The notes under the pieces: generated by a model
What the model saw: the letters and a program-made list of their open reading frames with translations, nothing else
What the model was told of the DNA's origin: nothing
The model's database searches: none
In this document: positions 16,566-25,282 of the stretch, one piece after another
Numbering within the stretch: the stretch's first letter is position 1
How the letters are laid out: each line of letters opens with the position of its first letter
Origin: TWA4 sp964613155
GTDB lineage: Bacteria; Bacillota; Clostridia; Lachnospirales; Lachnospiraceae
Assembly: GCA_964613155.1 (NCBI GenBank)
Contig: CAZTHP010000017.1
Span: 1 to 36,141 of the forward strand
Direction of reading: 5' to 3'
DNA length: 36,141 nt
Program-made: the position numbers and the translations under genes

Positions 16566-16881
16566 GAAACAAAAACGCCGACTTCATCTCGTCCCATAGG
16601 GACCGAATGAAATCGGCGGTACCACCCTGATTAAAAACTTCCTTAAATTCAAAACTCATTACGCAGAGCATAAGGAAATCCTTCTCTCAATCTCCGTTAA
16701 CGCCGGATCACGCTGCGGTTTGCCGCAGAACTCAAAGGGCAGGTTCAACAAGATTTTCTGTGATATCTCACAGCACTGTTTTCACAGGATATCTTCTCTG
16801 AACAGAAAATGGCTCGCTTACTATTCCTCGTCATCGTTACATTCTATATTATGATCGGAATGCCTCAAAAAAGCTCCGATT
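16566..16881 (-). promoter_or_regulatory. T-box leader controlling proS
   Basis: The T-box AGGGTGGTACCGCC is at 16615-16628 (minus strand). It is followed by a terminator stem (arms 16607-16618 and 16576-16587) with inner stem GTCCC/GGGAC and a T-run from 16575. Stem I carries the conserved GATGACGAGGAATAGTAAG element near 16810-16835. A CCU codon in TTGAACCTGCCC near 16740 is a plausible proline specifier. By analogy, uncharged tRNA-Pro stabilises the antiterminator and lets transcription reach proS. Confidence 0.92.
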
Positions 16882-16887
16882 CACTTT

Positions 16888-16916
16888 ATTGTATGAGAAA
16901 AGATATCGTTTGTCAA
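16888..16916 (-). promoter_or_regulatory. Consensus promoter of the proS T-box transcript
   Basis: TTGACA (complement of 16911-16916) is 17 bases from TACAAT (complement of 16888-16893). The -35 hexamer contains the TGA stop codon of the upstream YtvI-like gene, so the two transcription units abut without spare sequence. Confidence 0.88.
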
Positions 16917-17965
16917 GAGTGCAAATTTTCCGACGAAATGGCAAAATGGTAACACCCCGTAATCCACAAAATAATCAAAAGTGCCAATGGTCCCAGCAAA
17001 AATCCAGCCCCGCCAAATAATTTCAGTCCCACATAAACAGAAGCCAAAAACTCAAATGCTGTAATCCCCATACACTTTCCCATTAAACCATTTTCCATAA
17101 ACTCCCGCACCAAATAGCAGATGAGATACAGAATTAAAAGCGCAATTCCTCTGCCCGGATGATGATTTAAAAATTCCCAGATCATCCACGGAAGATAAAT
17201 CGTACCGGTTCCAAAAATCGGAAGAATATCCACAAAGCCAATCACAATTCCCAGCAGTAATGCATACGAAAATCCACATATCCACAATCCGAACACGCTG
17301 ATTACTGTTGTAATCAACATGATCAACCCCTGAACACGCAGCCATTTTCCACAAACTTTTCGTAAAAACAGTCCGAAATCCACAATTTCCTTATAAAATG
17401 AACAAGTTGTCAACCGTTGGTGAAGCCGTTCCATTTCTTCCACGGCTAAGACACTCGCTATAAAAAACACAAAAAGTGCTGTAAAAAAACAGCCAAACCA
17501 GCGAATCAAGCCTGGTGTATGCGCCATACAATAACCGATACATCGTTCCCAGGTTAGATACTGCTCGACCTGCTGCAGCATGTTCGCTGCCACTTCGGTG
17601 CAATCGATTCCTAAAAGAATCAGCTTTCCGGTTTCTTCTTCCACCAATCGACTGAAAATATCCTGCTCCTGGAAATCTTGAAGCAGCCCTCGAAATTCCC
17701 TGAGCAAAAGACCGCCCACACAATTGAATCCCCATACGATTCCGCCTAAAAGCAAAGCCAGTACGAAAACGGCTGCGATACTTTCTTTCAAATGAAAATA
17801 CTGCCGGAAAATACACACCAGCGGCCGGATGAAAAGCGCAACAAAAAAAGCCAGAAGAAAGGGCAAAATTAACGGCAGCACAAAACGAAACAAAAGATAT
17901 ACACCTAATGTTGTTCCTGCTGCGATTAAAATTTTCTTCTGACTTTCCCATAATTCCTGCCGCAT
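16913..17965 (-). CDS. AI-2E family permease, YtvI-like sporulation membrane protein
   Basis: A polytopic membrane protein of 350 aa with about eight hydrophobic segments, beginning LIAAGTTLGVYLLFRFVLPLILPFLLAFF. A long extracytoplasmic or cytoplasmic region around 85-150 is followed by the conserved C-terminal half (GFVDILPIFGTGTIYLPWMIW, then GLKLFGGAGFLLGPLALLII) diagnostic of the AI-2E/PerM family. The size and the short N-terminal tail resemble B. subtilis YtvI, which is produced during sporulation. Substrate unknown. The GGGGGA site lies 4 bases from the ATG. The stop overlaps the -35 of the proS promoter. Confidence 0.8.
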   Translation of the reverse strand: MRQELWESQKKILIAAGTTLGVYLLFRFVLPLILPFLLAFFVALFIRPLVCIFRQYFHLKESIAAVFVLALLLGGIVWGFNCVGGLLLREFRGLLQDFQEQDIFSRLVEEETGKLILLGIDCTEVAANMLQQVEQYLTWERCIGYCMAHTPGLIRWFGCFFTALFVFFIASVLAVEEMERLHQRLTTCSFYKEIVDFGLFLRKVCGKWLRVQGLIMLITTVISVFGLWICGFSYALLLGIVIGFVDILPIFGTGTIYLPWMIWEFLNHHPGRGIALLILYLICYLVREFMENGLMGKCMGITAFEFLASVYVGLKLFGGAGFLLGPLALLIILWITGCYHFAISSENLHS

Positions 17966-18186
17966 AAAATCCCCCTGCCTTTTCCCAATCTGATCTTGCC
18001 TGATGCATCATGCTGCTGTCAGCAATTTCACTATCATTATGTCCCGACAAGGATTTTTTACACGACTTTTTAGAAATTCTTATTGTTTACAAGCGTTTTT
18101 TATTCCCGCTGGAAATTTAACTTTTATATTGTATCGATGTATTATGCGGCTTTTTTGTAACTTAACACAATGAACGTGTTTTACAA

Positions 18187-18876
18187 TTATACTTTAAAGC
18201 GATAGCCAACTCCCCAGATGGTTTCAATGTACTGCGGCTTGGCTGTATTAAATTCGATTTTTTCGCGAATCTTCTTGATATGTACCGTAACAGTTGCGAT
18301 ATCTCCCACTGATTCCATATCCCAGATTTTTTTAAACAGTTCTTCCTTCGAATATACATGATTGGGATTCTGCGCTAAAAAGGAAAGCAAATCAAATTCC
18401 TTTGTTGTAAACTGCTTTTCTGCGCCATTTACATAAACCCGGCGAGCAGTCTTATCAATACGAAGACCTCGAATCTCAATCACTTCATTCTGTGGTATGG
18501 AACTTCCGATCAAACGCTCGTAACGAGCCAGATGAGCTTTCACTCTGGCAACCAGCTCACTAGGGCTAAATGGCTTCGTAATATAATCATCTGCGCCAAG
18601 ACCCAGGCCGCGAATCTTATCAATATCGTCTTTTTTGGCAGATACCATTAAAATCGGTGTATTCTTCTCTCTGCGGATTCGTTTGCAGATTTCAAATCCA
18701 TCGATTTCCGGCAGCATCAAATCTAAAATATAAAGATCAAATTCTTCACTCAACGCCCGTACCAGACCGTTCGTTCCATTATTTTCAATTTCCACATCAA
18801 ATCCACTTAGCTCCAGATAATCCTTTTCCAGCTCTGCAATCGATTCTTCATCTTCTATAATTAATAATCTACTCAC
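18187..18876 (-). CDS. OmpR/PhoB-family response regulator
   Basis: A 229-aa DNA-binding response regulator. The receiver domain shows the acidic pair EDEE, the phosphoacceptor Asp in YILDLMLPEIDG (about residue 53) and the Lys in MVSAKKD. The C-terminal winged helix (about 130-229) ends with IETIWGVGYRFKV, typical of the PhoB group. The start codon is GTG at 18876 with AGGAGG six bases upstream. It overlaps the end of the histidine kinase gene by eight bases, so the pair is cotranscribed, kinase first. Target genes are unknown. Confidence 0.93.
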   Translation of the reverse strand: MSRLLIIEDEESIAELEKDYLELSGFDVEIENNGTNGLVRALSEEFDLYILDLMLPEIDGFEICKRIRREKNTPILMVSAKKDDIDKIRGLGLGADDYITKPFSPSELVARVKAHLARYERLIGSSIPQNEVIEIRGLRIDKTARRVYVNGAEKQFTTKEFDLLSFLAQNPNHVYSKEELFKKIWDMESVGDIATVTVHIKKIREKIEFNTAKPQYIETIWGVGYRFKV

Positions 18877-20371
18877 TGTAAACCTCCTGATATTTTCTCA
18901 AGGCCAAATGCATGACTGTTCCTGTACCTTCTTTACTGCTGGCCCAAATCTGACCATCATGATCTTCAATGATCTTTCGTACGATCGATAACCCGATACC
19001 GCTGCCTCCTTTTAAAGAATTTCTCGCTTTATCGGTTCGATAAAACCGATCAAAAATATAAGGCAGATCTTTACCGGCGATTCCTTTCCCATTATCTTCA
19101 ATTTCAATCTGAACAAAATCTCCGACATCTTTAATCCTCATATTAATAATGCCCCTCCTTTTGTCCATATATTTAATGGAATTACTGATAATATTATTGA
19201 TTACACGCTTCATCTGCTCGACATCTGCAATAATCTGGACATCCATATCACAGAAATTCATATATTGCAGTTCAATTCCCTTTTCTTCCAATTCTAATTG
19301 CAGTTCATCACAGCAGTCTTCAAAATACGCTGCCACGTTGATCGGTGCAAAATTATAGGGAATCTTGTTTGTATCAATCTTTGAATAAAAGGTCAGTTCG
19401 TCGATCAGGCGATCCATATCATTTGCCTTATTATAAATCGTGCGAATATATTTGTCCAGTTTGTCCGGTGAAGATGCTACACCATCCATGATCCCTTCTA
19501 CATAACCTTTAATCGCCGTGATCGGTGTCTTGAGATCATGTGAAATATTGCTAAGAAGCTCTTTATTATCCTCATCATAGTGGATTTTATCCTCGGAATT
19601 TTGTTTCAGCCTGCGGCGCATCTCCTCAAAATCCATACAAAGCTGACTGATCTCATCTTCACCTGTCACCTGCAGTTCATAGTCCAGATTTCCATCCCGG
19701 ATCGCGCGAGTAGCCTTTTGCAGCTTATTGATGGGAATCAAAACAGAGCCATAAATCCAGATAATCAACAAAATGGCGGTAAACAGCATAATAATGATGA
19801 CGCTGACAGCCAGTTCCATATACATCCCTTTCATCTGACTCAGATTTCGAATTGGCGTGATTACAAATGCCGTTGCCTTCGTACCATCTTTAAATTCAAA
19901 ATCATTCTGATTCATCAGGCAGTTGGTATCCATTCCCGTATAAATCCGCAGACTATTCCCCACTGTACTGGCACCGTAGCCCGGCAGCTGACTCAAAAGC
20001 TCTGCTGTATCTGTGGTTTTCTCCGTCTCATAACCAAAATATAAATACTTATCATCACTTCGTACAATTAAATCCGAATATTTCTCCCCCAGCTTCTCAT
20101 CCAGCTGTTCCAGATAATCCAGATCCCGAAACCGCTCTGTATCCTCTGCCAGCGCAGCCTGCACAATATTGCTTGATTTCTCAGCCAAGGCATCGAACAA
20201 CTCGATCGTATTATTCTCAAACATATTGACATTCTCCGTCTTGACACCATATGCCTGATGCAGCAAACGCAGCTGATATTGGTTCAAAAGCGCAACGCAT
20301 AACGATACCAGACCAATCGGTACCAACAAAATGATCATAAACGCAACTGCAAGTCTATTCCGAAGCTTCAC
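18869..20371 (-). CDS. Membrane sensor histidine kinase
   Basis: A 500-aa sensor kinase. A first membrane segment at about 8-30 and a second at about 186-208 enclose a ~150-residue extracytoplasmic sensor region of no recognised fold. HAMP follows (LIPINKLQKATRAIRDGNL), then the dimerisation domain with the phosphorylated His in SNISHDLKTPITAIKGYVEG (about 282), and the ATPase domain with NNIISNSIKYMDK, DNGKGIAGKDLPYIFDRFYR and GGSGIGLSIVRKII. The start is GTG at 20371, preceded by AAAGGATGAGG. It is the first gene of the pair with the response regulator. No ligand can be inferred. Confidence 0.92.
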   Translation of the reverse strand: MKLRNRLAVAFMIILLVPIGLVSLCVALLNQYQLRLLHQAYGVKTENVNMFENNTIELFDALAEKSSNIVQAALAEDTERFRDLDYLEQLDEKLGEKYSDLIVRSDDKYLYFGYETEKTTDTAELLSQLPGYGASTVGNSLRIYTGMDTNCLMNQNDFEFKDGTKATAFVITPIRNLSQMKGMYMELAVSVIIIMLFTAILLIIWIYGSVLIPINKLQKATRAIRDGNLDYELQVTGEDEISQLCMDFEEMRRRLKQNSEDKIHYDEDNKELLSNISHDLKTPITAIKGYVEGIMDGVASSPDKLDKYIRTIYNKANDMDRLIDELTFYSKIDTNKIPYNFAPINVAAYFEDCCDELQLELEEKGIELQYMNFCDMDVQIIADVEQMKRVINNIISNSIKYMDKRRGIINMRIKDVGDFVQIEIEDNGKGIAGKDLPYIFDRFYRTDKARNSLKGGSGIGLSIVRKIIEDHDGQIWASSKEGTGTVMHLALRKYQEVYSE

Positions 20372-20415
20372 GCAACCTCATCCTTTCGTATCCTGTGATT
20401 CTTTCTTAAATAAAA

Positions 20416-20482
20416 AGTATAACACATCTGTGCAATAGATTGTGGGAAGAAAATCTAAACAATTCTGAATTTTTTCTAAACA
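20416..20482 (-). promoter_or_regulatory. Promoter of the two-component operon with upstream direct repeat
   Basis: On the minus strand TGTTATACT is an extended -10 (TATACT complement of 20416-20421). Upstream, TGTTTAGA occurs twice (complements of 20454-20461 and 20475-20482), 21 bases apart, i.e. two helical turns. That spacing suits a tandem-bound OmpR-type regulator and suggests autoregulation. The rest of 20372-20702 contains the repeat below and no gene. Confidence 0.45.
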
Positions 20483-20582
20483 CAAAAATGCTTCCCCGCA
20501 GACAAGTGCTTTTATAGGATATCAAAAAGCTCCTGCCTTTGAGAAAGCATTCTTTCTGTTTCTATTTCTATATTAACAATTA

Positions 20583-20698
20583 AAACCTACTGTACGCCCA
20601 GATTCCCTGCAAGTTACTGTCTTATTTTCCTTCTGTTCGCCACTAATTTATAACTACATCGAAACCTATTGCAAGTTCTGATTCCCTGCAAACTCTGG
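20583..20698. repeat. 37-bp direct repeat, two copies, downstream of putP
   Basis: AAACCTAYTG ... TGATTCCCTGCAA-type copies at 20583-20619 and 20662-20698 are offset by 79 bases; both contain GATTCCCTGCAA. The second copy ends five bases before the stop codon of putP. The spacer between them is unrelated AT-rich DNA. Confidence 0.7.
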
Positions 20699-20702
20699 CT
20701 AT

Positions 20703-22238
20703 CTATGCTTTTTTCTGTGCAGCTTCAAATTCCGCTAAAATAGATGCATCCGGTTTTTCTGTTAAAAGGCTGACTGCGATATTTACTGCCAATGCGATTA
20801 AGAAGGCGGGCAGTAATTCATAAATATCCCATGCTCCACCCATTGGACGTACTGCATATTTCCAAACAAATACCATAATACCGCCTGCTGCCATACCAAC
20901 CAGGGCACCATATTTGTTGCTTCGCTTCCAGAACAGTGCTAACAGCATAACCGGTCCAAATGCGGCACCAAATCCTGCCCATGCAAAGCTTACAATACCA
21001 AATACACTGCTCGAAGGATCTCTTGCTAAAAAGACACCAATCACACTGATCACAAGAACTGTCACACGCGCTACAATCACAGATGCTTTGTCACTGATTT
21101 TAATATGTAAGAAATCATTCAGCAGATTCTGCGATACACTGGAAGATGCTACTAAGAGCTGACTGTCTGCGGTTGACATCGTAGCAGCCAAAATTCCGGC
21201 CAGGATCACGCCAGCTAAAAGTGCAGCAATTACACCATTTTGGCTTAACAGATCTGCAATTTTAACAATAATCGTCTCGCTGTCACTTCCTTCCAATGTC
21301 ACGATTGCACCTGCTTTGCTCATTCCCAGGCCAACTACACCGATAAAAACAGCAACTGACATGGAAATTACAACCCAAACTGTTGCGATACGACGGGATA
21401 AGGTCAGTTTATTTTCATCCTCAACTGCCATAAAACGTAACAGAATATGCGGCATACCAAAATAACCCAGCCCCCAGGCCATCGTGGAAAGGATGCGAAT
21501 CCAACCATAACTGGATTTTGTTCCAGTCGAAACATCAAACACATGATTCATTGACAAATAACCCGGAAGGGATCTTGCATTTTCCATTACGGCATCCAGA
21601 CCGCCTGCCTGTGAAATACCGAAAAATACAACCACGATCAACGCAATGGTCATAACAATACTTTGAATTAAATCCGTTGTAGAAGCTGCCAAAAAGCCGC
21701 CCAATGTCGTATAGCCAACAATTACGATCGCGCAGATGATCATCGCAGTCGTATAATTTACATGGAATAAACTTTGAAAAAGCTTACCACATGCAGCAAA
21801 TCCACTTGCTGTATACGGTACAAAAAATACAACGATTACAATCGCCGCAATACAAGTCAGAATATTTTTATCATCATGATACCGTTTTGCAAAGAAATCC
21901 GGAATCGTGATCGCATCAATATTGTGGCTATAACGGCGGATTTTCTTTGAAACGATCAGCCAATTCACCCAGGTACCCAGACCCAGACCAACTGCCGTCC
22001 ACGCAGCATCGCAAATACCGGATAAATACGCAACACCCGGCAGACCCATTAACAGCCAGCTGCTCATATCACTCGCTTCCGCACTCATAGCAGTTACAAT
22101 CGGACCTAATTTACGTCCTCCAAGATAAAAATCATCGACTGTATTATTCTTTTTCGAACACCGAAGACCAATCCAGAGCATCAGTATCAGATAGCAAATA
22201 ATAGCAATCATAATCACGACCGAAGATGTTACAATCAT
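20703..22238 (-). CDS. putP: Sodium/proline symporter PutP
   Basis: A sodium:solute symporter family protein, most like PutP, importing proline with Na+. The diagnostic segment MSAEASDMSSWLLMGLPG carries the residues equivalent to the Na+-binding Asp and Ser of E. coli PutP. TMSTADSQLLVASSSVSQNLL matches the second Na+-site region, and about 13 hydrophobic segments are present. The start chosen is Met at 22238 (MIVTSSVVIMIAIIC), because GGAGGAG lies seven bases upstream. An upstream in-frame ATG at 22280 would add a charged 14-residue leader that covers this site. From this start the protein has 511 aa, close to the E. coli length. It stands alone. Confidence 0.88.
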   Translation of the reverse strand: MIVTSSVVIMIAIICYLILMLWIGLRCSKKNNTVDDFYLGGRKLGPIVTAMSAEASDMSSWLLMGLPGVAYLSGICDAAWTAVGLGLGTWVNWLIVSKKIRRYSHNIDAITIPDFFAKRYHDDKNILTCIAAIVIVVFFVPYTASGFAACGKLFQSLFHVNYTTAMIICAIVIVGYTTLGGFLAASTTDLIQSIVMTIALIVVVFFGISQAGGLDAVMENARSLPGYLSMNHVFDVSTGTKSSYGWIRILSTMAWGLGYFGMPHILLRFMAVEDENKLTLSRRIATVWVVISMSVAVFIGVVGLGMSKAGAIVTLEGSDSETIIVKIADLLSQNGVIAALLAGVILAGILAATMSTADSQLLVASSSVSQNLLNDFLHIKISDKASVIVARVTVLVISVIGVFLARDPSSSVFGIVSFAWAGFGAAFGPVMLLALFWKRSNKYGALVGMAAGGIMVFVWKYAVRPMGGAWDIYELLPAFLIALAVNIAVSLLTEKPDASILAEFEAAQKKA

Positions 22239-22415
22239 AAGAATTCTCCTCCATACATTTCCTTTTTTGCCTTTTTGCATATCTGCACTTCTAAAATCAG
22301 ATTCAGTGAATTAACGCTGGAATCCGATAAAGTTATGCATTGTTATCTATCATAACATACTTTTGCTCAAAATTCTCCTTTTTTTCTAAAAAAAATATTC
22401 TTTTTTCTATTTTTA

Positions 22416-22515
22416 TTCCGATTCTCATCTCAATTCCTTCGTATTCTCGTCCAAGTTTCCTTCGTATTCCATCCAAGCTCCCTCATATTCTCGTCTCAGT
22501 TCCTTCTCAATTTCC
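22416..22515. repeat. Degenerate 21-23-bp tandem array between the AEC carrier and putP
   Basis: On the minus strand four units of the type GGAAYTKRGAYGAGAATAYGAA follow each other. The gap 22239-22580 contains this purine-rich array, a T-rich stretch at 22370-22415 and no convincing gene. Its composition resembles the charged insertion inside the neighbouring carrier gene at about 23035-23165. Confidence 0.65.
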
Positions 22516-22580
22516 TATTTATACATCTTCCATACATTGTCTGTTCATGTTTCTGTTTACTTTCCCTATATCCGAACCCA

Positions 22581-23606
22581 TTACCCGATCAACATCAGCA
22601 TCAACGGAATCGTCAAAAGCGAAAGTAAGATAGAAATCCCCGTTCCCTGCGCTGCCAACGAAACATCTCCCGCATATTCCGAGCAAAGCATCGTTACATT
22701 TCCCGCTACGGGAAGCCCCACCAAAATAGTCGCAATTTTTGCAGCAATTCCATTTCCTACAAAAAAAGTGAAAATTCCATATACAATTGCCGGGTATAAT
22801 GCCAGCTTCAAAAAGCACATCACATAAAAATCACGGCGAAGCAGACCTTTTCCCAAATCCACCATCGCCAGCTGAGAACCGATTACTACTAAGGCTAACG
22901 GCGTTGTAACCGCCCCCAAACTTTTCACGATTTCAGCAACAGAACCCGGCACTGGAATCCGAACTAGTAAGAGTACAAAAGCAATCAAAGAAGATACGAT
23001 CCCCGGATTCCAAAACCGCGTATTTCTTTCATTTTCTTTGTCCGTTTTCTCCTCTAAATCTACTACCCACTCTCTGCGCAGTTTCCCTTCCAAATCCTCT
23101 CTCCGCTCTTTACTCCATTTCTTTCCTTCCCGATTTTTCGCTTGCCTCTCCGTTTTTTCCTGCAACCGACCGCTCTGTAAAATCCAGATTCCAACTGTAA
23201 AAATATGGAGATTAAAAACCATCATAAAAATAGCAGCATAAAACATATTTTCCTCTCCATATAAGCTCTGAATGATCGGAAAACCCATAAAACCAAGATT
23301 GCTGTAATTCAGCATCAGCTGCCAGGTCACATCCCAATGAAAAAACGATGCAATTGCCCAACTCAAAAGTGGAATCAACAGAAACACACCCACCGCCGCC
23401 AGTGCAGCACCCCAGATTTGTCTCCTCTCTACCATTCCCTGATTGATCGCAGAATTTAAAATAGTCGCAGGCAATGCAATTTTCAAAAGAAACGCTGAAA
23501 AACAACGATTTGCTGTTTCATTTAAAATCCCTGTTTTATTGGTAAAATATCCCACTGCGATTAATCCAAAAATCAAAATCATTTGATTGAGTAAACTACT
23601 ATTCAT
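22581..23606 (-). CDS. AEC-family transporter with a charged cytoplasmic insertion
   Basis: An auxin efflux carrier-family (AEC/BASS-like) membrane protein, members of which move organic acids or amino acids. N-terminal segments read MNSSLLNQMILIFGLIAVGYFTNKTG style (first helix), followed by ALPATILNSAI and NYSNLGFMGFPIIQSLYG, all typical. The C-terminal half begins with NPGIVSSLIAFVLLLVRIPVP. Between the halves lies a ~50-residue hydrophilic linker rich in Lys, Arg and Glu (about residues 148-197), longer than usual, so the protein is 341 aa rather than ~300-310. The substrate is unknown. It is upstream of putP on the same strand, but 342 bases away. Confidence 0.82.
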   Translation of the reverse strand: MNSSLLNQMILIFGLIAVGYFTNKTGILNETANRCFSAFLLKIALPATILNSAINQGMVERRQIWGAALAAVGVFLLIPLLSWAIASFFHWDVTWQLMLNYSNLGFMGFPIIQSLYGEENMFYAAIFMMVFNLHIFTVGIWILQSGRLQEKTERQAKNREGKKWSKERREDLEGKLRREWVVDLEEKTDKENERNTRFWNPGIVSSLIAFVLLLVRIPVPGSVAEIVKSLGAVTTPLALVVIGSQLAMVDLGKGLLRRDFYVMCFLKLALYPAIVYGIFTFFVGNGIAAKIATILVGLPVAGNVTMLCSEYAGDVSLAAQGTGISILLSLLTIPLMLMLIG

Positions 23607-23770
23607 CCCACGATATCCTTTCCCATTCCATCCTTATTTCACTTTAACATTGTTACTATTCTGTTCCCAATCAAAATTTCTATTCTTACTACTGCGAGTT
23701 TCTCAAGTTATCGCAGTATTCCTCAAATGCTTGTGCAAGCACAGCATTTTCATCGCTGCTCGCGTAAATC

Positions 23771-23811
23771 AAAAAAACAGCGGTTTGAATTTTTACTTCA
23801 AACCGCTGTTT
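23771..23811 (-). terminator. Intrinsic terminator of azlCD
   Basis: AAACAGCGGTTTGAA (23775-23789) and TTCAAACCGCTGTTT (23797-23811) form a perfect 15-bp stem with a 7-base loop. On the minus strand it runs directly into seven T's, about 155 bases after the azlD stop. Between stop and terminator lies a 44-bp tandem array. Confidence 0.9.
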
Positions 23812-23818
23812 CGCCTAT

Positions 23819-23950
23819 TTTTTATCGTTGGGAAGTTTTAGCTCCAACATCCATTATTTCAGTTTTTATCGTCAAAAGATTTTAACTCCAACATCTATTA
23901 TTTCAGTTTTTATCATCGAAAGATTTTAGCTCCAACATCCATTATTCTAT
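23819..23950. repeat. 44-bp tandem repeat, three copies, in the azlCD 3' untranslated region
   Basis: Copies at 23819-23862, 23863-23906 and 23907-23950 have identical length and differ at a handful of positions. Each contains TTTTAGCTCCAACATCCATT or close to it. The array lies wholly between the azlD stop (23967) and the azlCD terminator (23775-23811), so it should be transcribed. The gap 23607-23966 holds no protein gene. Confidence 0.92.
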
Positions 23951-23966
23951 TTTAACTTGAAAAAAT

Positions 23967-24293
23967 TCAAAGAAACACCTTTTGAACCAGCACCATATAA
24001 AGAATTGTACCCGCACCAATACTCAGCAGAGTATTATTTTTCCATTTGTGAAGAATCACAATCCCTATAATGGCAATCAACTCTGGCAAGCCATGATAGA
24101 CAGTGCCAATTGCATCTTTCAAACAATAAATAACGAGCAAGCCGATGACCGCATACGGCAGAACCGTCCCTAAATAAGAGATGCATTTCGGCGGTGTTTT
24201 ACTTTCCGGAAAAATGAGAAATGGTAAAAATCTTGTCAGCATGGTTCCTATTACAACTGCCAAAATTGTAAGGATACTTTGCATTGTGGTCAT
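23967..24293 (-). CDS. azlD: AzlD-like branched-chain amino acid export subunit
   Basis: A small membrane protein of 108 aa with four hydrophobic segments, including the family motif LTRFLPFLIFP in the first third and SYLGTVLPYAVIGLLVIYCLKD. AzlD is the small partner of AzlC in two-component exporters of branched-chain amino acids and analogues. Its ATG overlaps the azlC stop by four bases (ATGA), which is the standard arrangement for this pair. Confidence 0.9.
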   Translation of the reverse strand: MTTMQSILTILAVVIGTMLTRFLPFLIFPESKTPPKCISYLGTVLPYAVIGLLVIYCLKDAIGTVYHGLPELIAIIGIVILHKWKNNTLLSIGAGTILYMVLVQKVFL

Positions 24294-24976
24294 TCTGATT
24301 CAGCCTCCCTTTTTTTTCGTACCAAAATAAAATAAAGAATAATCAATCCCATCGCCGGAATCATAAAATTTTCACTTCCAAAAATCAAAAGACATAAGAA
24401 AGAACATCCAAGACCGGCAAGAGCCGCACTATGCTCCTTTGCTTCCTTCCATTGATTCAGAAACATCACTACAAAAAGAGCCGTCATGACAAACTCAATT
24501 CCTGTTGTGTCAAAATGGATCACATAACCAAGTAAAGCTCCCAAGGTCGCTCCTGTCACCCAATAAATTTGATTCAGCAACGTCACAAAAAACATAAACC
24601 AACCTTTATCGACATCAGCTGGGGAAGCTGTGCAGTTGATGGAAAATGACTCGTCACACATTCCATAAATCAAATAAAATTTTTTCAATCCTGTATTTTG
24701 ATATTTTTTCAGCATTGAAATTCCATAAAATAAATGCCGCGCATTTACCATAAGCGCAAGTACAAAAGCATGTAAAGGATGAAATGGTGATAACAGCAGC
24801 TGAACTGTAACAAATTCCATAGAGCCTGCAAAAATAAAAAGACTCATTAGCATCGGATAGACAAAGGAAAATCCTTTGCTTCTCATAAAAAATCCATAAG
24901 ACATCCCCAGAAATAAAAAACCAACGCAAATAGGCAATGTATAAGGCAGCGCAGCTCGAAACGCTTTTCTTTTCAT
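24290..24976 (-). CDS. azlC: AzlC-like branched-chain amino acid exporter
   Basis: The large subunit of the AzlCD exporter, 228 aa. Signature segments are ALPYTLPICVGFLFLGMSYGFFM, FAGSMEFVTVQLL, and LMVNARHLFYGISMLKKY, followed by DESFSIN and four further hydrophobic segments. The leader before its GAGGAG site consists of a 14-bp tandem array. No Lrp/AzlB-type regulator is nearby. Confidence 0.92.
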   Translation of the reverse strand: MKRKAFRAALPYTLPICVGFLFLGMSYGFFMRSKGFSFVYPMLMSLFIFAGSMEFVTVQLLLSPFHPLHAFVLALMVNARHLFYGISMLKKYQNTGLKKFYLIYGMCDESFSINCTASPADVDKGWFMFFVTLLNQIYWVTGATLGALLGYVIHFDTTGIEFVMTALFVVMFLNQWKEAKEHSAALAGLGCSFLCLLIFGSENFMIPAMGLIILYFILVRKKREAESE

Positions 24977-24994
24977 ATCAATATTTTGTCTCCT

Positions 24995-25072
24995 CGCTTT
25001 TTGTTTATTGTTTTTTGCTTATTGTTTTTTGCTTATTGTTTTTTTGCTTATCGCTTTTTGTTTATCGTTGTT
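24995..25072 (-). repeat. 14-bp tandem array in the azlC leader
   Basis: On the minus strand five consecutive units of the type AACAATAAGCAAAA (one of 15 bp) end directly in AGCGAGGAG, which supplies the azlC ribosome binding site. The remaining part of 24977-25282 is AT-rich, and a plus-strand ORF through it has no ribosome binding site. No terminator for the ABC exporter was recognised there. Confidence 0.85.
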
Positions 25073-25282
25073 TATGAACATGTCTTATATCCCCATAGCT
25101 GAAGCAAGGGATTCTACGACACGTTGGATAACATTTTATCCCAATAGATTCTTAATTTCTAAGATCATAAATAATAAATTCAAAAATCACAAAACACTGC
25201 TCACATCGTTGACAAAGTTTAAAATCTACCCTCATTCCACAACTGAGATATCTTTCTCAAACAGCCAAGTTTCTCATAGAAC

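Noticed and set aside
17391..18050. Minus-strand ORF of 219 codons overlapping the YtvI-like gene in another frame
   Set aside because: It is a shadow of the YtvI-like coding sequence, which has the membrane profile, family motifs and ribosome binding site.
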